64,000 nucleotides of DNA, taken from DASUPK01 sp963801055 (GTDB lineage Bacteria > Actinomycetota > Thermoleophilia > Solirubrobacterales > 70-9). Of the stretch, positions 1 through 10,192 are shown piece by piece. The stretch lies in contig CAWDDE010000006.1 of assembly GCA_963801055.1 (NCBI GenBank), positions 62,001 to 126,000 on the forward strand, given 5' to 3'. A program made the translations under genes and the position numbers. Below the pieces are notes generated by a model that saw nothing but the letters and a program-made list of their open reading frames with translations, searched no databases and was not told the DNA's origin. The stretch's first letter is position 1; every line of letters starts with the position of its first letter.

Positions 1-697
1 CACTGTCATCCACCTGGCCGCCACCATCCGCGACCAGCCGGGCGGCACGATCGAGGAGCTCAACGGGCTTGCCACGGAACGCCTGCTTCGTTCCGCCGAG
101 CGGGCGGGAGTCGAGCGTTTCGTCTTCTTCTCGGCGATGGGCGCGACAGCGTTCCAGCGGACCCGGTTCTTCCGCTCCAAGGCGCTCGCCGAGCGGGCCG
201 TGCGGGAGTCCCCGCTGTCGACCACCGTGTTCGCACCCTCGATCATCTACCGGCCCGGGGACCCCTGGATCACGCTGCTGCAGCGCTTCGCCCTCCTGCC
301 AGCGGTGCCTGTGTCGGGATCGGGCCACGCCCTCTACCAGCCGATCTGGGCACGCGACGTGGCCCGCTGCGTCGTTGCCTCCATCAACGGCGATGGGTCG
401 GGCCGGCCGGGATCGAATGGCCGGTACGAACTGGCCGGTCCCGAGCTCCTCTCCTATGACGACATCGTCGAGCTGGTGGTGGAGGCGAGCGGGCGCGAGC
501 GCCCTTTGGTGCATGTGCCTTTGCCCCTGGTGCATGTGGGGCTGCGGGCGCTCGAATTGCTCGCCGGCCCCTCCGTGTTCGCGACCTGGGAGGAGGCCGA
601 GCTGATGGAGGTGCCGATGACCACCCGGCGAGGGACGGCGGACGTGGAGAGCCTGGGCGTGCAGCCGCGCCGGATGGGCGCAGTGCTCGGCGCTTAG
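1..697 (+). CDS. NAD(P)-binding atypical SDR / NDUFA9-like oxidoreductase, 5'-truncated
   Basis: The open frame runs in from the window edge (first complete codon at base 2) and stops with TAG at 695-697, so the N-terminal Rossmann glycine motif is missing. The visible part begins TVIHLAATIRDQPGG and continues through ERFVFFSAMGA, the strand that follows the cofactor site in atypical short-chain dehydrogenases resembling the complex I NDUFA9 chain. It then has FRSKALAERAV, where the Lys is in the usual helix, and YRPGDPWITLLQ, a substrate-side segment. The exact reaction cannot be named; relatives bind NAD(P) and act on quinone, sugar or lipid substrates. An internal ATG at 137 would give only a partial protein and is not the true start. 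A strong terminator follows 70 nt after the stop. Confidence 0.75.
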   Translation, partial: TVIHLAATIRDQPGGTIEELNGLATERLLRSAERAGVERFVFFSAMGATAFQRTRFFRSKALAERAVRESPLSTTVFAPSIIYRPGDPWITLLQRFALLPAVPVSGSGHALYQPIWARDVARCVVASINGDGSGRPGSNGRYELAGPELLSYDDIVELVVEASGRERPLVHVPLPLVHVGLRALELLAGPSVFATWEEAELMEVPMTTRRGTADVESLGVQPRRMGAVLGA

Positions 698-767
698 GCC
701 CGGGCTCCCCTACCGTCGAGCGGCAGCAGGCCGGCGATCCGGAGCTTGCTCACCGGCCCAGCAAAGC

Positions 768-797
768 AAGAGGCCCGGCGCAAGCCGGGCCTCTTTT
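768..797. terminator. Rho-independent, probably bidirectional terminator between converging genes
   Basis: A perfect 12-bp inverted repeat (AAGAGGCCCGGC at 768-779, GCCGGGCCTCTT at 784-795) closes a GCAA tetraloop and ends in TTTT on the plus strand. It lies between the end of the truncated oxidoreductase and the 3' end of groEL, which converge here. It probably ends the plus-strand transcript and perhaps the groEL one, although the minus-side tail (GCTTTGC) is poorer in T. Two weaker stems follow (CCCGC/GCGGG near 805-825 and CTCGCC/GGCGAG near 825-842). I see no gene in 698-901. Confidence 0.85.
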
Positions 798-901
798 CGA
801 AGTCGCCCGCGATGTGCGGGCACTCGCCTGTTAGGGCGAGAGTAGCGCGGGACCTCACATACTCGCCGCCTGCTCCGCTTCGCGTCCGCGGGCGGCTCGC
901 A

Positions 902-2536
<1,635 letters not shown>

Positions 2537-2567
2537 GTGACTGTTCCTCCTTCCTAAGTTTCTTCGG

Positions 2568-2861
2568 CTATGCGACCTTCGCGAGCACGTCCGACTCGCG
2601 CAGGACGAGCAGCTCGTCGCCGTCTACGGTGATCTCGGTGCCTCCGTACTTGGAGTAGAGGACCTCATCGCCCTCGCTCACGTCGAGCGGGCGGCGGCTG
2701 CCGTCCTCGTTGATCGCACCCTCGCCGACAGCGAGCACCTTGCCCTTCTGCGGCTTCTCCTTTGCGGTGTCGGGGAGGACGATCCCGCTTGAGGTCGTCT
2801 CCTCCTCCTCGACCGCCTGAACGATCAGGCGGTCGCCGAGCGGCTTCAGCTTCATCGGCAT
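2568..2861 (-). CDS. groS: Co-chaperonin GroES
   Basis: Ten-kilodalton lid that caps the GroEL ring. The 97-residue protein has the whole family signature: MKLKPLGDRLIVQAVEEEE at the N-terminus, then SSGIVLPDTAKEKPQKGKV with the mobile loop that docks on GroEL, GDEVLYSKYGGTEI, and a C-terminal strand DELLVLRESDVLAKV. The ATG at 2861 is preceded on the coding strand by an AGGAGGAAT Shine-Dalgarno run. It is the first gene of the groES-groEL operon, with a CIRCE operator and a -10 box about 40-80 nt upstream, so heat-shock control by HrcA is expected. hrcA itself is not in this window. Confidence 0.98.
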   Translation of the reverse strand: MPMKLKPLGDRLIVQAVEEEETTSSGIVLPDTAKEKPQKGKVLAVGEGAINEDGSRRPLDVSEGDEVLYSKYGGTEITVDGDELLVLRESDVLAKVA

Positions 2862-2903
2862 TCCTCCTGTGGTCGGTTGGGGGGTTTCGAAGCTTCTTGA
2901 GCT

Positions 2904-2930
2904 TTGGCACTCTCAATGGGAGAGTGCCAG
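2904..2930 (-). promoter_or_regulatory. CIRCE operator (HrcA site) upstream of groES-groEL
   Basis: Inverted repeat TTGGCACTC (2904-2912), nine-base spacer, GAGTGCCAG (2922-2930). This is the CIRCE layout TTAGCACTC-N9-GAGTGCTAA with two changed positions that mostly keep the dyad. It sits between the groES start and a probable -10 box, where the HrcA repressor would block transcription. The repeat also folds as a stem at the 5' end of the mRNA. Confidence 0.9.
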
Positions 2931-2938
2931 CCGGACTG

Positions 2939-2944
2939 ATTGTA
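2939..2944 (-). promoter_or_regulatory. Probable -10 box of the groES-groEL promoter
   Basis: On the minus strand the hexamer TACAAT lies 8 nt upstream of the CIRCE repeat, a near-consensus -10. No clear TTGACA is visible 16-18 nt further up (AGCGGC at 2962-2967). Transcription from here would place CIRCE at the very start of the transcript, the usual arrangement. Confidence 0.55.
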
Positions 2945-2965
2945 GCCAGAGCTGAGCTTCGGCCG

Positions 2966-3439
2966 CTAGTCGATCGCCAGAAGCGGCGCTCCGAGCAGTT
3001 CGGCCAGGCCATGGCCGCCGTTGCGCATCACGTAGTCATGATTGGCGGCGAAGATCGGGCGGGCGATCGGGGTGAGCAGTTTCATCCAGGGCCGCGTCGT
3101 GCGCACGTTCCACTCGTAGAGCACGGCCGTAACGCCGTCGCGCTCGAACAGGCGCCACCGTCCGACTCCCGCCAGCTCGCCGCTCGCTTCCCCCACCAGC
3201 AGGTGCGGTCGCTCGACCTCGGTGGTTCGCACGAAGAACTCGAGTCGGTAGGGAAGCTTGGACTTCCAGACATAGCGGCCGTACTGCCCGACCCCGGCGG
3301 CATCGCCTTCCTCGAGCTTGTCGGCCTCGAGCACGCCCTTCCACCACTCGGGCCAGCGCTCTGAGTCGTAGATCGCCTCCCAGACCCGCTCGAGCTCCGC
3401 CTGCAACAGCCAGGTGGTGAGGAACCGGTATTCGGCCAT
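2966..3439 (-). CDS. SRPBCC (START/polyketide-cyclase-like) family protein
   Basis: 157 residues with the helix-grip pattern of the SRPBCC superfamily: an opening strand MAEYRFLTTWLLQAELERVW, then the typical helix VWEAIYDSERWPEWWKGV. Alternating strands follow and a long C-terminal helix closes the hydrophobic pocket. Members bind small hydrophobic ligands; substrate and reaction are unknown here. It is transcribed toward groES, ends 20 nt before the groES -10 box, and is probably a separate unit. The start is the only ATG that keeps the whole first strand. Confidence 0.75.
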   Translation of the reverse strand: MAEYRFLTTWLLQAELERVWEAIYDSERWPEWWKGVLEADKLEEGDAAGVGQYGRYVWKSKLPYRLEFFVRTTEVERPHLLVGEASGELAGVGRWRLFERDGVTAVLYEWNVRTTRPWMKLLTPIARPIFAANHDYVMRNGGHGLAELLGAPLLAID

Positions 3440-3472
3440 CGACTGAATCTACGAGGCGCCCAAGCGCACGGT

Positions 3473-3877
3473 TCAGTTCCGGGATGGAGTCTCGCCGTTC
3501 CCGAACTGCGTGCTCGGTCGCTCGACGATCTGGGAAAAACGGATCACCGTGACGGTGTCCTCGTCGGAGATCGGCCGCGTGTAGATCGTGGCCAGGAAAT
3601 CGACGGTCTCCTCGCGGCGGCGGAACTCCGGGTTGTCGTGCTCGACGTCGCGGGGGGAGAGCTCCTGCACCTTCTTCACCTCGACGTCGTCGATCACGGC
3701 GGCGAAGATCTTCTCGCGCGGCTGATGGCGATAGCCGACCGTGATCCAGACGACCTGACCGCGCTTGTATTTGCGCGATTTGTCACCCAGCCGGATGGTC
3801 GCGGTCTTCCGGCCGCTGCGGAGCTGGTCGACGAAGATCGGCGAGTAGAAGTTGAGCACGTAAAGGGCGGAATTCAC
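3473..3877 (-). CDS. ASCH-domain protein
   Basis: 134 residues with a GTG start (minus-strand GTGAATTCC). The segment LNFYSPIFVDQLRSGRKTATIRLG matches the ASCH fold: a strand, a basic K/R-T-x-T-I-R stretch that faces the ligand, then KYKRGQVVWITVGYR and a C-terminal part rich in acidic and beta residues. ASCH domains are PUA-like beta-barrels proposed to bind RNA or act as small nucleotide or amide hydrolases; the role here is unknown. It lies in a minus-strand run between pcm and the SRPBCC gene. Confidence 0.7.
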   Translation of the reverse strand: MNSALYVLNFYSPIFVDQLRSGRKTATIRLGDKSRKYKRGQVVWITVGYRHQPREKIFAAVIDDVEVKKVQELSPRDVEHDNPEFRRREETVDFLATIYTRPISDEDTVTVIRFSQIVERPSTQFGNGETPSRN

Positions 3878-3903
3878 CGGGCGAGCCTACTTCAGTCGCT
3901 CTG

Positions 3904-4584
3904 TCAGTCGCTCTCGGGCGGCCTGAAGCCCTCGGCGCCGATCAGGGGCACGAAGCGACACGGGCCAATCGTCTCCTGGTGCAGGTCGCCGTTCTCCCTG
4001 ACGAAGGCGGTCAGAAGGTCCGCCGACCCGGTCGCGATCGGCACGACCAGCCGGCCGTCCCTCGCCAGCTCCGCGAGCAGGCTGTGGGGGGCTTCCGGCG
4101 TGGCCGCGTGAACGGCGATCGCGTCGTAGGGAGCGGCCTCCGGGTAACCGCGGCTCCCGTCTCCGACGATCACCTCGACGTTGCGGACCCCCAGCTCCTC
4201 GAGCTTGCGCCGCGCCGTCTCGCCGAGCTCTGGCACGCGCTCCAGACTGATCACGTAGTCGGCCAGCTCGGCGAGCACCGCCGCCGAGTAGCCGGAGCCG
4301 GTCCCGATCTCGAGCACGTTCTCGTCACCGTCGAGCTCGAGTGCCTGGCAGATGGCGGCGACCACCCACGGCTGAGAGATCGTCTGCTCGTGCCCGATCG
4401 GCAGCGCCGAGTCGTTGTAGGCGCTGGAGCGCACGGACTCGGGGACGAAGTGGTCCCGGGGAACGGCCGCCATGGCTGCCAGAACCCTCTCGTCCTCGAT
4501 CCCGCGTCGATGGAGCTGGCGCTCCACCATCCAGGCGCGTTGCTCGGCGAAGTCCGGTTCGCGGCCGGGACGCGGCGTCGCCAT
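3904..4584 (-). CDS. pcm: Protein-L-isoaspartate O-methyltransferase
   Basis: Repairs isomerised Asp/Asn residues in aged proteins by SAM-dependent methylation of L-isoaspartyl carboxylates. The 226-residue chain shows the family order. An N-terminal helix ERQLHRRGI is followed by VPRDHFVPESVRSSAYNDSALPIG and the pre-SAM motif QTISQPWVVAAICQAL. Motif I is VLEIGTGSGYSAAVL around residue 95, the acidic ISLERVPEL comes next, and VGDGSRGYPEAAPYDAI forms the later SAM pocket. The length is normal. ATG 4584 is the first start that keeps the helix. The nearby groESL suggests a protein-quality cluster. Confidence 0.93.
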   Translation of the reverse strand: MATPRPGREPDFAEQRAWMVERQLHRRGIEDERVLAAMAAVPRDHFVPESVRSSAYNDSALPIGHEQTISQPWVVAAICQALELDGDENVLEIGTGSGYSAAVLAELADYVISLERVPELGETARRKLEELGVRNVEVIVGDGSRGYPEAAPYDAIAVHAATPEAPHSLLAELARDGRLVVPIATGSADLLTAFVRENGDLHQETIGPCRFVPLIGAEGFRPPESD

Positions 4585-4611
4585 CAGATCGCGGTGGCAA
4601 GCGGCCGCCCC

Positions 4612-4668
4612 ACATAACCGCTCGGGCTTCGCCCTCGCTCAGGATGGAGCGGCCTGGCCACCGCTAGA
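4612..4668. repeat. Intergenic palindromic element, possible divergent member of a dispersed family
   Basis: Between pcm and the Crp-family gene lies CATAACCGCTCGGG followed by CTTCGCCC, then GGAGCGGCCTGGCCACCGCT. The first 14 bases recur at 24035-24048 beside another gene end. GGGC/GCCC and AGCGG/CCGCT form small stems. The element reaches into the Crp stop codon. Membership of the family is suggestive only. Confidence 0.35.
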
Positions 4669-5362
4669 AAATGTAGGCGTCCAGCCGCGCGGGCTCGATA
4701 ACGGTGACCCGGCCGCGCCCCACCTGGACGACCCCGGCTCGCTCGAGGGTGGCGAGGAAGCGGCTGACGCTCTCGCGCGACGTTCCGGCCATCTGGGCAA
4801 GGTCGGACTGGCGCAGCCGGATCGTGACTCCGTCGCGAACCAGGGGTGTGACCGCCTCCTCGGCGAGCAGCTGGTTGAGGACTCCGGCGACCCGGCTCGG
4901 AACGGTCTGGAAGGATTGGCGCGAGATCCGCTCGTTCGCCTCCCGCAGGCGGCGAGTGAGAGCCACGATGAGTTTCTTCGCCATCCCCGGGTGCGAGCCG
5001 ATCAGGGTCCGCATGTCGGTCGCGGGCAGCGCCAGCAGCTCAGTGTCCTCCGCGGTCTCGACGCTCGCCGAGCGCCCCTCTCCATCGAACATCGCCAGCT
5101 CGCCGAAGATCGCCCCCGGGCCGAGTGTCGCCAGGGTGATCACCCGTCCGTCCGAGTGCTGGCGCGTTACCCGGCAGCTGCCCAGGCTGACGATGTAGCA
5201 GGCATCTCCGGGGTCACCCTCGTGAAAGACCCGCGTCTCGTGCGGGTAGCTGCGGGGGATCGCCACCCGGGCGACCTCGTCGAGCTCCTCCGAAGAGAGC
5301 TCAGAGAACAGCGGAACACCCCCCAGCAGCTCAACGATCGCTTCTCTTGCTCCGCTCTGCAT
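4664..5362 (-). CDS. Crp/Fnr-family transcriptional regulator
   Basis: 232 residues: an N-terminal cyclic-nucleotide-binding beta-roll (about 15-130), a long dimer helix (130-155) and a C-terminal winged helix (about 165-225). The ligand-pocket segment reads GAIFGELAMFDGEGRSASV, close to the Crp consensus FGE-L-(x)n-RSA, so a cyclic nucleotide is possible. The recognition helix is AQMAGTSRESVSRFLATLE. No cysteine cluster for an Fnr iron-sulfur centre is present. It is related to the actinobacterial GlxR/Cmr group. It may be autonomous, with a 302-nt separation from no operon partner visible. Targets cannot be deduced. Confidence 0.9.
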   Translation of the reverse strand: MQSGAREAIVELLGGVPLFSELSSEELDEVARVAIPRSYPHETRVFHEGDPGDACYIVSLGSCRVTRQHSDGRVITLATLGPGAIFGELAMFDGEGRSASVETAEDTELLALPATDMRTLIGSHPGMAKKLIVALTRRLREANERISRQSFQTVPSRVAGVLNQLLAEEAVTPLVRDGVTIRLRQSDLAQMAGTSRESVSRFLATLERAGVVQVGRGRVTVIEPARLDAYIF

Positions 5363-5383
5363 CCCGCCTCGATTATCGCGCGT

Positions 5384-6154
5384 TCAGCCAGGCTGGCACG
5401 CGGGGCACCAATAGCTGAGCCGCGCCGAATCGCCCTGTGCGCGAGACCGAATCGTCGTCTGGCAGTGGGGACATGGCCTGCCGACCTTGCGGTAGACGCG
5501 ATCGGGCTGGTGGCCGGTCTCGACAGCCTCGAGCATCAGGCCGCGGGTCACCTCCAGGAGCGCCTTGAGTTCCTCGTCGCTCAGCGATTCGAGGCGGCGG
5601 CATGGATTGATCCCGGCCCGGAAGCAGCCCTCCGACTTGAAGATGTTGCCGATTCCCGCCACCAGGCTCTGATCGAGCAGGGCCTCGCCGATCTCGACCT
5701 GGGGCCCAGCCCCGCGGAGGGCACGGGCTGCCGCGGCGGCGTCGAAATCAGCGGCCAGCAGGTCTGGCCCTAGCCGCGTCAGACGCGGATCGCGCCGCAG
5801 CTGCCCCTCGGTCGCGATCCGCATCACAGATCCGCCGAAATTGACCGCCTCGCAGCCGTCGCCGGCGAGCACGATCCAGGCCTGCGCCGGCGGCCGCCGC
5901 CAGCGCTCGCCGGGTCCGTAAAGGTGCCAGGAGCCGCGCATGCCGAGGTGGCTGTGGAGGACGGTGCCGGGGTCGAAGTGGAAGAGCAGGTGCTTTCCGC
6001 GGCTCTCGACGCGTTCGAGCACGCTGCCGTCGATCCGGTCGACGGGTAGACCCACGGGGCGTCGCGGCCCTGGGGTGCGCGCCGCGAGCACCGACCCCGC
6101 CAGCGTCCTGTCGAGCCGCCTGGCGAGGCTGAGGATCGAGTCGCCCTCGGCCAT
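5384..6154 (-). CDS. Nei/Fpg-family DNA glycosylase (endonuclease VIII-like)
   Basis: Base-excision repair enzyme that removes oxidised bases and nicks the abasic site. The chosen ATG at 6154 gives MAEGDSILSLARRLDRTL; the mature N-terminus of this family is normally P-E-G-D, and Ala here replaces the catalytic Pro2, which is worth noting. The C-terminal zinc finger CPHC...CPAC is intact, and the helix-two-turn-helix region is GNIFKSEGCFRAGINP. The 256 aa length is usual. It follows the lhr helicase in the same direction, 78 nt apart; the same pairing is known in mycobacteria (lhr with nei2), which supports a joint repair role. Confidence 0.88.
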   Translation of the reverse strand: MAEGDSILSLARRLDRTLAGSVLAARTPGPRRPVGLPVDRIDGSVLERVESRGKHLLFHFDPGTVLHSHLGMRGSWHLYGPGERWRRPPAQAWIVLAGDGCEAVNFGGSVMRIATEGQLRRDPRLTRLGPDLLAADFDAAAAARALRGAGPQVEIGEALLDQSLVAGIGNIFKSEGCFRAGINPCRRLESLSDEELKALLEVTRGLMLEAVETGHQPDRVYRKVGRPCPHCQTTIRSRAQGDSARLSYWCPACQPG

Positions 6155-6158
6155 GACT

Positions 6159-6233
6159 AACCGGGTTGCTCCTGCGACATCCGACGAATCGCGCTGTCGC
6201 GCGCCCTCGCATCTGCGGAGCACCCTCGCATCT
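6159..6233. repeat. Dispersed palindromic intergenic element (copy with insert)
   Basis: It begins AACCGGGTTGCTCCTGCG (6159-6176) and ends TGCGGAGCACCCTCGCATCT (6214-6233). The outer arms TGCTCC and GGAGCA pair, enclosing a GC-rich palindromic insert (CGCGCTGTCGCGCG). A compact version lies at 36103-36130, and a version with a different insert at 44097-44172. Bases 6189-6213 recur exactly, inverted, at 24059-24083. It fills nearly the whole gap between the glycosylase start and the lhr stop. Confidence 0.6.
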
Positions 6234-9200
6234 CAGGCGACCAGGCGACGCGGCTGGCGCCTGAAGCCGGCCTCGATCAGGGCCCCCTCCATGCCCGAGC
6301 CGATCACCGGCTCGCCGTCGAGTCGCTCGATCGCCAGGCGCTCGATCACTCCGCGCTGGGCGGCCTCCGCGAGCTCGGCCAGGGTGGCGGCGAATTCCTC
6401 GTCGCTGAGCTCCTGGAGCCGGAGGATCCCCTTGCCGCCGCGCTCGACGTAGAGCAGCGGCTCGCCGTCCCGGAGCATCACGTAGGCGCCCGCCGTCCGA
6501 GCGGGCCGCCGCTGGCCCTCGAGCTTCGGCCAGGAGAGCGTCGCCCCGTACGGATTGGCCGGATCGGTGGCGGCCAGCACCTGGAGGGATCCCTCGGCGC
6601 GCGGCAGGCTGCGCAGCCGCTCCACCGCGCCCGGTAAGGCGAACTGGGCCCCGCCGAGGCCCTCGACGAAGTAGCCGCGCCTGGCGGTCCCGAGCAGTTC
6701 CAGGTTCTGGAGCTCCCCGTAGATGGAGGCGAAGCCCCCCGGGATGCCCTCCGCGATTGCCGTCTCCCTGGCGACGATCCCATGGCGCTCCAGCATCAGC
6801 TCGGCCAATGCGCGCATGCGAGGTCCCGCCGAGGGAGCGCCCTCGAACAGGGGCGCGGTGAGCGACCAGCGCCCGATCACCGTCCCCGCTGCCGCAGCCC
6901 GCCGGCGAGCGAAGCGACGCCCGCCTCGCTCCGAGCGCTGGGCCGCGCGAAGGCGGGGCGCCCGCAGGGGCGCGAACGCGTCGTTCGTGACCTCGCCAGC
7001 CCAGGCGAGGTCCCAGAGGGCCTCGTGGAGCTCCTCAGCCGAGCCGTCGAGCTCCAGCAGGTCGAGCCAGAAGCAGGGCCCCTGTGCCAGGCGCTCTCGG
7101 ATCGCGTCATGGATCTCGCCCTCGGGCGGATCGATCTTGGCGTTTGCCGGTGGGGGGCCGGCGAGCCGCACGTCCTCGCGGAAGTAGAGGGCGACCCGTC
7201 CGTCACTTCGCCCCAGGGCCCCGGCGCCCACCCAGACGAGCTCGCCGCTGGTGCAGAGCTCGTCCAGCCAGGTCGGGCTGTACTCGCCGAGGCGCCGCCG
7301 CAGTACGTCGCGCTCCCAGGTCTTCGGGGTCAGGGCCACCCCTTGCAGGGGGACCAGAGCCTCCCGTAGGCGATCCGGGCCGGCCCCCGAGCGGCCGTGG
7401 GCGTCGACGTTCTGCCAGCTCGGCAGGAAGCGGGCAAGCTCCCGCTGGTCGGTGGCCTCGACCTCCTGGCGCAGGCGGGCCAGGCTGGCGCGGCGCAGCC
7501 GCCGCAGGACATCGGCTTCGCACCATTCGCGCGAGGTGCCTCCGGGGAGCAGCTCTCCGCGTACGACGTCTCCGGAGCGCTCCAGCTCTCGCAGCGCCGA
7601 GCTCGGGTCGACGCCATAGCGCTCGGCGAGCTGGCGGGTGGGGAAGGGCACGTGGGTCGCGGCGTAGCGCCGGATCAGGGAGACGAGGGCGTCGTCTACC
7701 GGCTCCAGGAAGCTCTCGGGCAGGCCGGCCGGCGGCGGCACGCCGAGGGCGTCGCGGTAAAGGCCGGCGTCCTCGGCCGCGATGTAGCGCTCCTCACCGG
7801 CGATCCTGACCACCGCCGCGCGACGCTCCTTGACCAGCTTGTCGAGCATCGACTTGGCCGAGTAGCCCTCCTCGGTGCGCTGCTCGCACTCCTCGGCGGT
7901 CAGGTCGCCGAGGCGGCGGAGAATCTGCTGGAGCCCGTCGCGGTCCTTGGCCTGGCCCGCCTCGGTCAGGTGCTGCAGCTGCTCGGCCACCTCCTCGAGC
8001 GCCTCGGGGTCGATCAGCTCGCGCAGCTCCTCCTGGCCGAGCAGCTCGGCGAGCAGGTCGCGGTCGAGCGCGAGCGCGGCTGCGCGGCGCTCCGCGTTGG
8101 GCGTGTCGCCCTCATACATGTAGGTCGCGACGTAGTCGAAAAGCAGCGAGGAGGCGAAGGGCGACGCCGTCGGCGTCTCGACCTCGACCATCGTGATCCG
8201 GCGCGAGTGCAGGTCGCGGAGCAGATCCTTCAGGGCAGGGAGATCCAGGACGTCGCGCATCACCTCGCGGTAGGTCTCGAGGATCACCGGGAAGCGGGGG
8301 AAGTCGCGGGCGACCTCGAGCAGGCTCTGGGACTTGAGACGCTGCTGCCAGAGCGGGGTGCGCTTGCCGGGCCAGGCTCGCGGGATCAGCAGCGAGCGTG
8401 CCGCGTTCTCGCGGAAGCGAGCGCCGAACAGGGCGGAGCCGGAGAGCTCGCGGATCACCAGGTCCTCGATCTCATCGGGCTCGATCATCACCAGGTCGGC
8501 GGGGGGCGGCTCGTCGGCGTCGGGCAGGTGGACCACGATCCCGTCGTCCGACCAGATCGCATCGGCCTCGAGGTCCCGCTCGTCCCGGATCTTGGCCGAC
8601 AGGGCCAGGCCCCAGGCGGCGTGTACCCGGCCACCCCAGGGAGACAGCACGCAAAGGCGCCAGTCGCCGATCTCGTCGCGGAAGCGCTCGACAACGATCG
8701 CCTCGTCCGAGGGGACGACCCTGGTCGCAGCCTGCTGCTCGGTCAGGTAGTTGACGAGGTTCTGCGCGGCGAGCTTGTCCAGGTCGTTTTGCTTGGCGAG
8801 CTTCTTCGGGTCGGTGTTGACGGCCTCGCGCGAGAACGCGCCGATCGCCTTTCCGAGCTCGGCAGGTCGGCCGATCCCGTCGCCGCGCCAGAACGGGACC
8901 GCACCCGGAGTGCCGGGAGCGGGCGTGACGATGACCCGGTCGCGGGTGATCTCTTCGATCCGCCAGGTGCTCGCCCCGAGCAGGAAGGTCTGTCCCGGCC
9001 GCGCCTCGTAGACCATCTCCTCGTCGAGCTCGCCGACGCGCCGCCCATCCGGCAAGTGAACCCCGTAGAGGCCCCGGTCGGGGATCGTGCCGGCGTTGGC
9101 GACGGCCAGCTGCCTGGCTCCGGGGCGACCGCGCATCTTGCCCTTGGTGCGATCCCAGACGATCCGCGGGCGCAGCTCGGCGAACTTTTCGGACGGGTAG

Positions 9201-10192
9201 CGGCCGTCCAGCATGTCGAGGACGTTTTCCAGCTGCTCGCGGGAGAGCTCGGCAAAGGGCTGCGCAGAGCGAACCAGGCGCTCGACCTCGTCGACTTCCC
9301 ACTCGTCGAGGGCCGCCATCGAGACCAGGTGCTGGGCCAGCACGTCGAGGGGGTTCTGGGGGATCACCGTCTCCTCGATCTCGCCCGTGCGCATCCGGCG
9401 GGCGACCACCGCGCACTCGAGCAGGTCGGCGCGGAACTTCGGGAAGATTCGGCCCTTCGAGACCTCACCGAGGGTGTGGCCGGCGCGACCCACCCGCTGG
9501 AGTCCGCGGGTGACGGACTTGGGCGACTCGACCTGGATCACCAGGTCGACCGCTCCCATGTCGATACCAAGCTCGAGCGATGAGGTGGCGACGAGACAGG
9601 GGAGCTCGCCCGACTTGAGCAGCTCCTCGACGAGAGCGCGTTCCTCGTGGGAGAGGGAGCCGTGGTGGGCACGGGCGATCTCCCTGGGCGCCTCGCCTCC
9701 GTCCTTGGAGTTGCCCGCATGCTCGGTCGCCGGCAACTCCTGCTCGAGCTCATCGTTGTGCATCTCGTTGAGGCGCTTGGCGATCCGCTCGGCGGCCCGG
9801 CGGTTGTTGACGAAGACGATGGTGGAGTTGTGCTCGCGGACCAGCCGCAGGAGCTCCGGGTAGATCGCCGGCCAGATCGAGCGCGTGTTGGTGGCGGGGT
9901 CGAGCGATGCCTCGATCGGCCCCGGGTCGATCCGCTCGGGCGAGTGCTCGACGTTCGGGTGAGGCGTCTTGCCCGTGTCGGCCCCGTCCCGGCGCTTGTT
10001 CGACAGCGGGCTCGGCTCCACCATGTCCTCGACCGGGACAACGATCTGCAGATCGAGCTGCTTGGGCTCGCTCGCGTCGACCAGCTCGCAGTCGCGGCCG
10101 GTGCCGACGAGGAACTGACCGATCCGCTCGAGCGGACGCTGCGTGGCCGAGAGACCGATCCGCTGAATCCGTCTGGGCGCGCTCTGCGCGGG
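6233..10192 (-). CDS. lhr: Lhr-type DEAD/DEAH helicase, C-terminal and central part (frameshifted gene)
   Basis: This frame holds most of a large superfamily-2 DNA helicase. It opens just after an in-frame TGA at 10193-10195 and soon shows motif III, QRIGLSATQRPLERIGQFLV. The RecA2 motifs follow: STIVFVNNRRAAERIA, ATSSLELGIDMGAVD and SVTRGLQRVGRAGH. After these come the winged-helix, beta-barrel and long C-terminal Lhr-CTD regions. The Walker A and DEIH half lies upstream in another frame (10193-10809). Together they would make about 1525 residues, the usual long Lhr size, so one base seems to be missing around 10193-10255. An ATG at 10024 exists but would cut motif III off. Lhr unwinds RNA:DNA hybrids and acts in stress-induced repair; an Nei-type glycosylase follows. 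Confidence 0.88.
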   Translation of the reverse strand, partial: PAQSAPRRIQRIGLSATQRPLERIGQFLVGTGRDCELVDASEPKQLDLQIVVPVEDMVEPSPLSNKRRDGADTGKTPHPNVEHSPERIDPGPIEASLDPATNTRSIWPAIYPELLRLVREHNSTIVFVNNRRAAERIAKRLNEMHNDELEQELPATEHAGNSKDGGEAPREIARAHHGSLSHEERALVEELLKSGELPCLVATSSLELGIDMGAVDLVIQVESPKSVTRGLQRVGRAGHTLGEVSKGRIFPKFRADLLECAVVARRMRTGEIEETVIPQNPLDVLAQHLVSMAALDEWEVDEVERLVRSAQPFAELSREQLENVLDMLDGRYPSEKFAELRPRIVWDRTKGKMRGRPGARQLAVANAGTIPDRGLYGVHLPDGRRVGELDEEMVYEARPGQTFLLGASTWRIEEITRDRVIVTPAPGTPGAVPFWRGDGIGRPAELGKAIGAFSREAVNTDPKKLAKQNDLDKLAAQNLVNYLTEQQAATRVVPSDEAIVVERFRDEIGDWRLCVLSPWGGRVHAAWGLALSAKIRDERDLEADAIWSDDGIVVHLPDADEPPPADLVMIEPDEIEDLVIRELSGSALFGARFRENAARSLLIPRAWPGKRTPLWQQRLKSQSLLEVARDFPRFPVILETYREVMRDVLDLPALKDLLRDLHSRRITMVEVETPTASPFASSLLFDYVATYMYEGDTPNAERRAAALALDRDLLAELLGQEELRELIDPEALEEVAEQLQHLTEAGQAKDRDGLQQILRRLGDLTAEECEQRTEEGYSAKSMLDKLVKERRAAVVRIAGEERYIAAEDAGLYRDALGVPPPAGLPESFLEPVDDALVSLIRRYAATHVPFPTRQLAERYGVDPSSALRELERSGDVVRGELLPGGTSREWCEADVLRRLRRASLARLRQEVEATDQRELARFLPSWQNVDAHGRSGAGPDRLREALVPLQGVALTPKTWERDVLRRRLGEYSPTWLDELCTSGELVWVGAGALGRSDGRVALYFREDVRLAGPPPANAKIDPPEGEIHDAIRERLAQGPCFWLDLLELDGSAEELHEALWDLAWAGEVTNDAFAPLRAPRLRAAQRSERGGRRFARRRAAAAGTVIGRWSLTAPLFEGAPSAGPRMRALAELMLERHGIVARETAIAEGIPGGFASIYGELQNLELLGTARRGYFVEGLGGAQFALPGAVERLRSLPRAEGSLQVLAATDPANPYGATLSWPKLEGQRRPARTAGAYVMLRDGEPLLYVERGGKGILRLQELSDEEFAATLAELAEAAQRGVIERLAIERLDGEPVIGSGMEGALIEAGFRRQPRRLVA

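Noticed and set aside
7397..9583. Plus-strand open frame of 728 codons opposite lhr
   Set aside because: Same type of shadow; low-complexity composition, no ribosome site, no domain.
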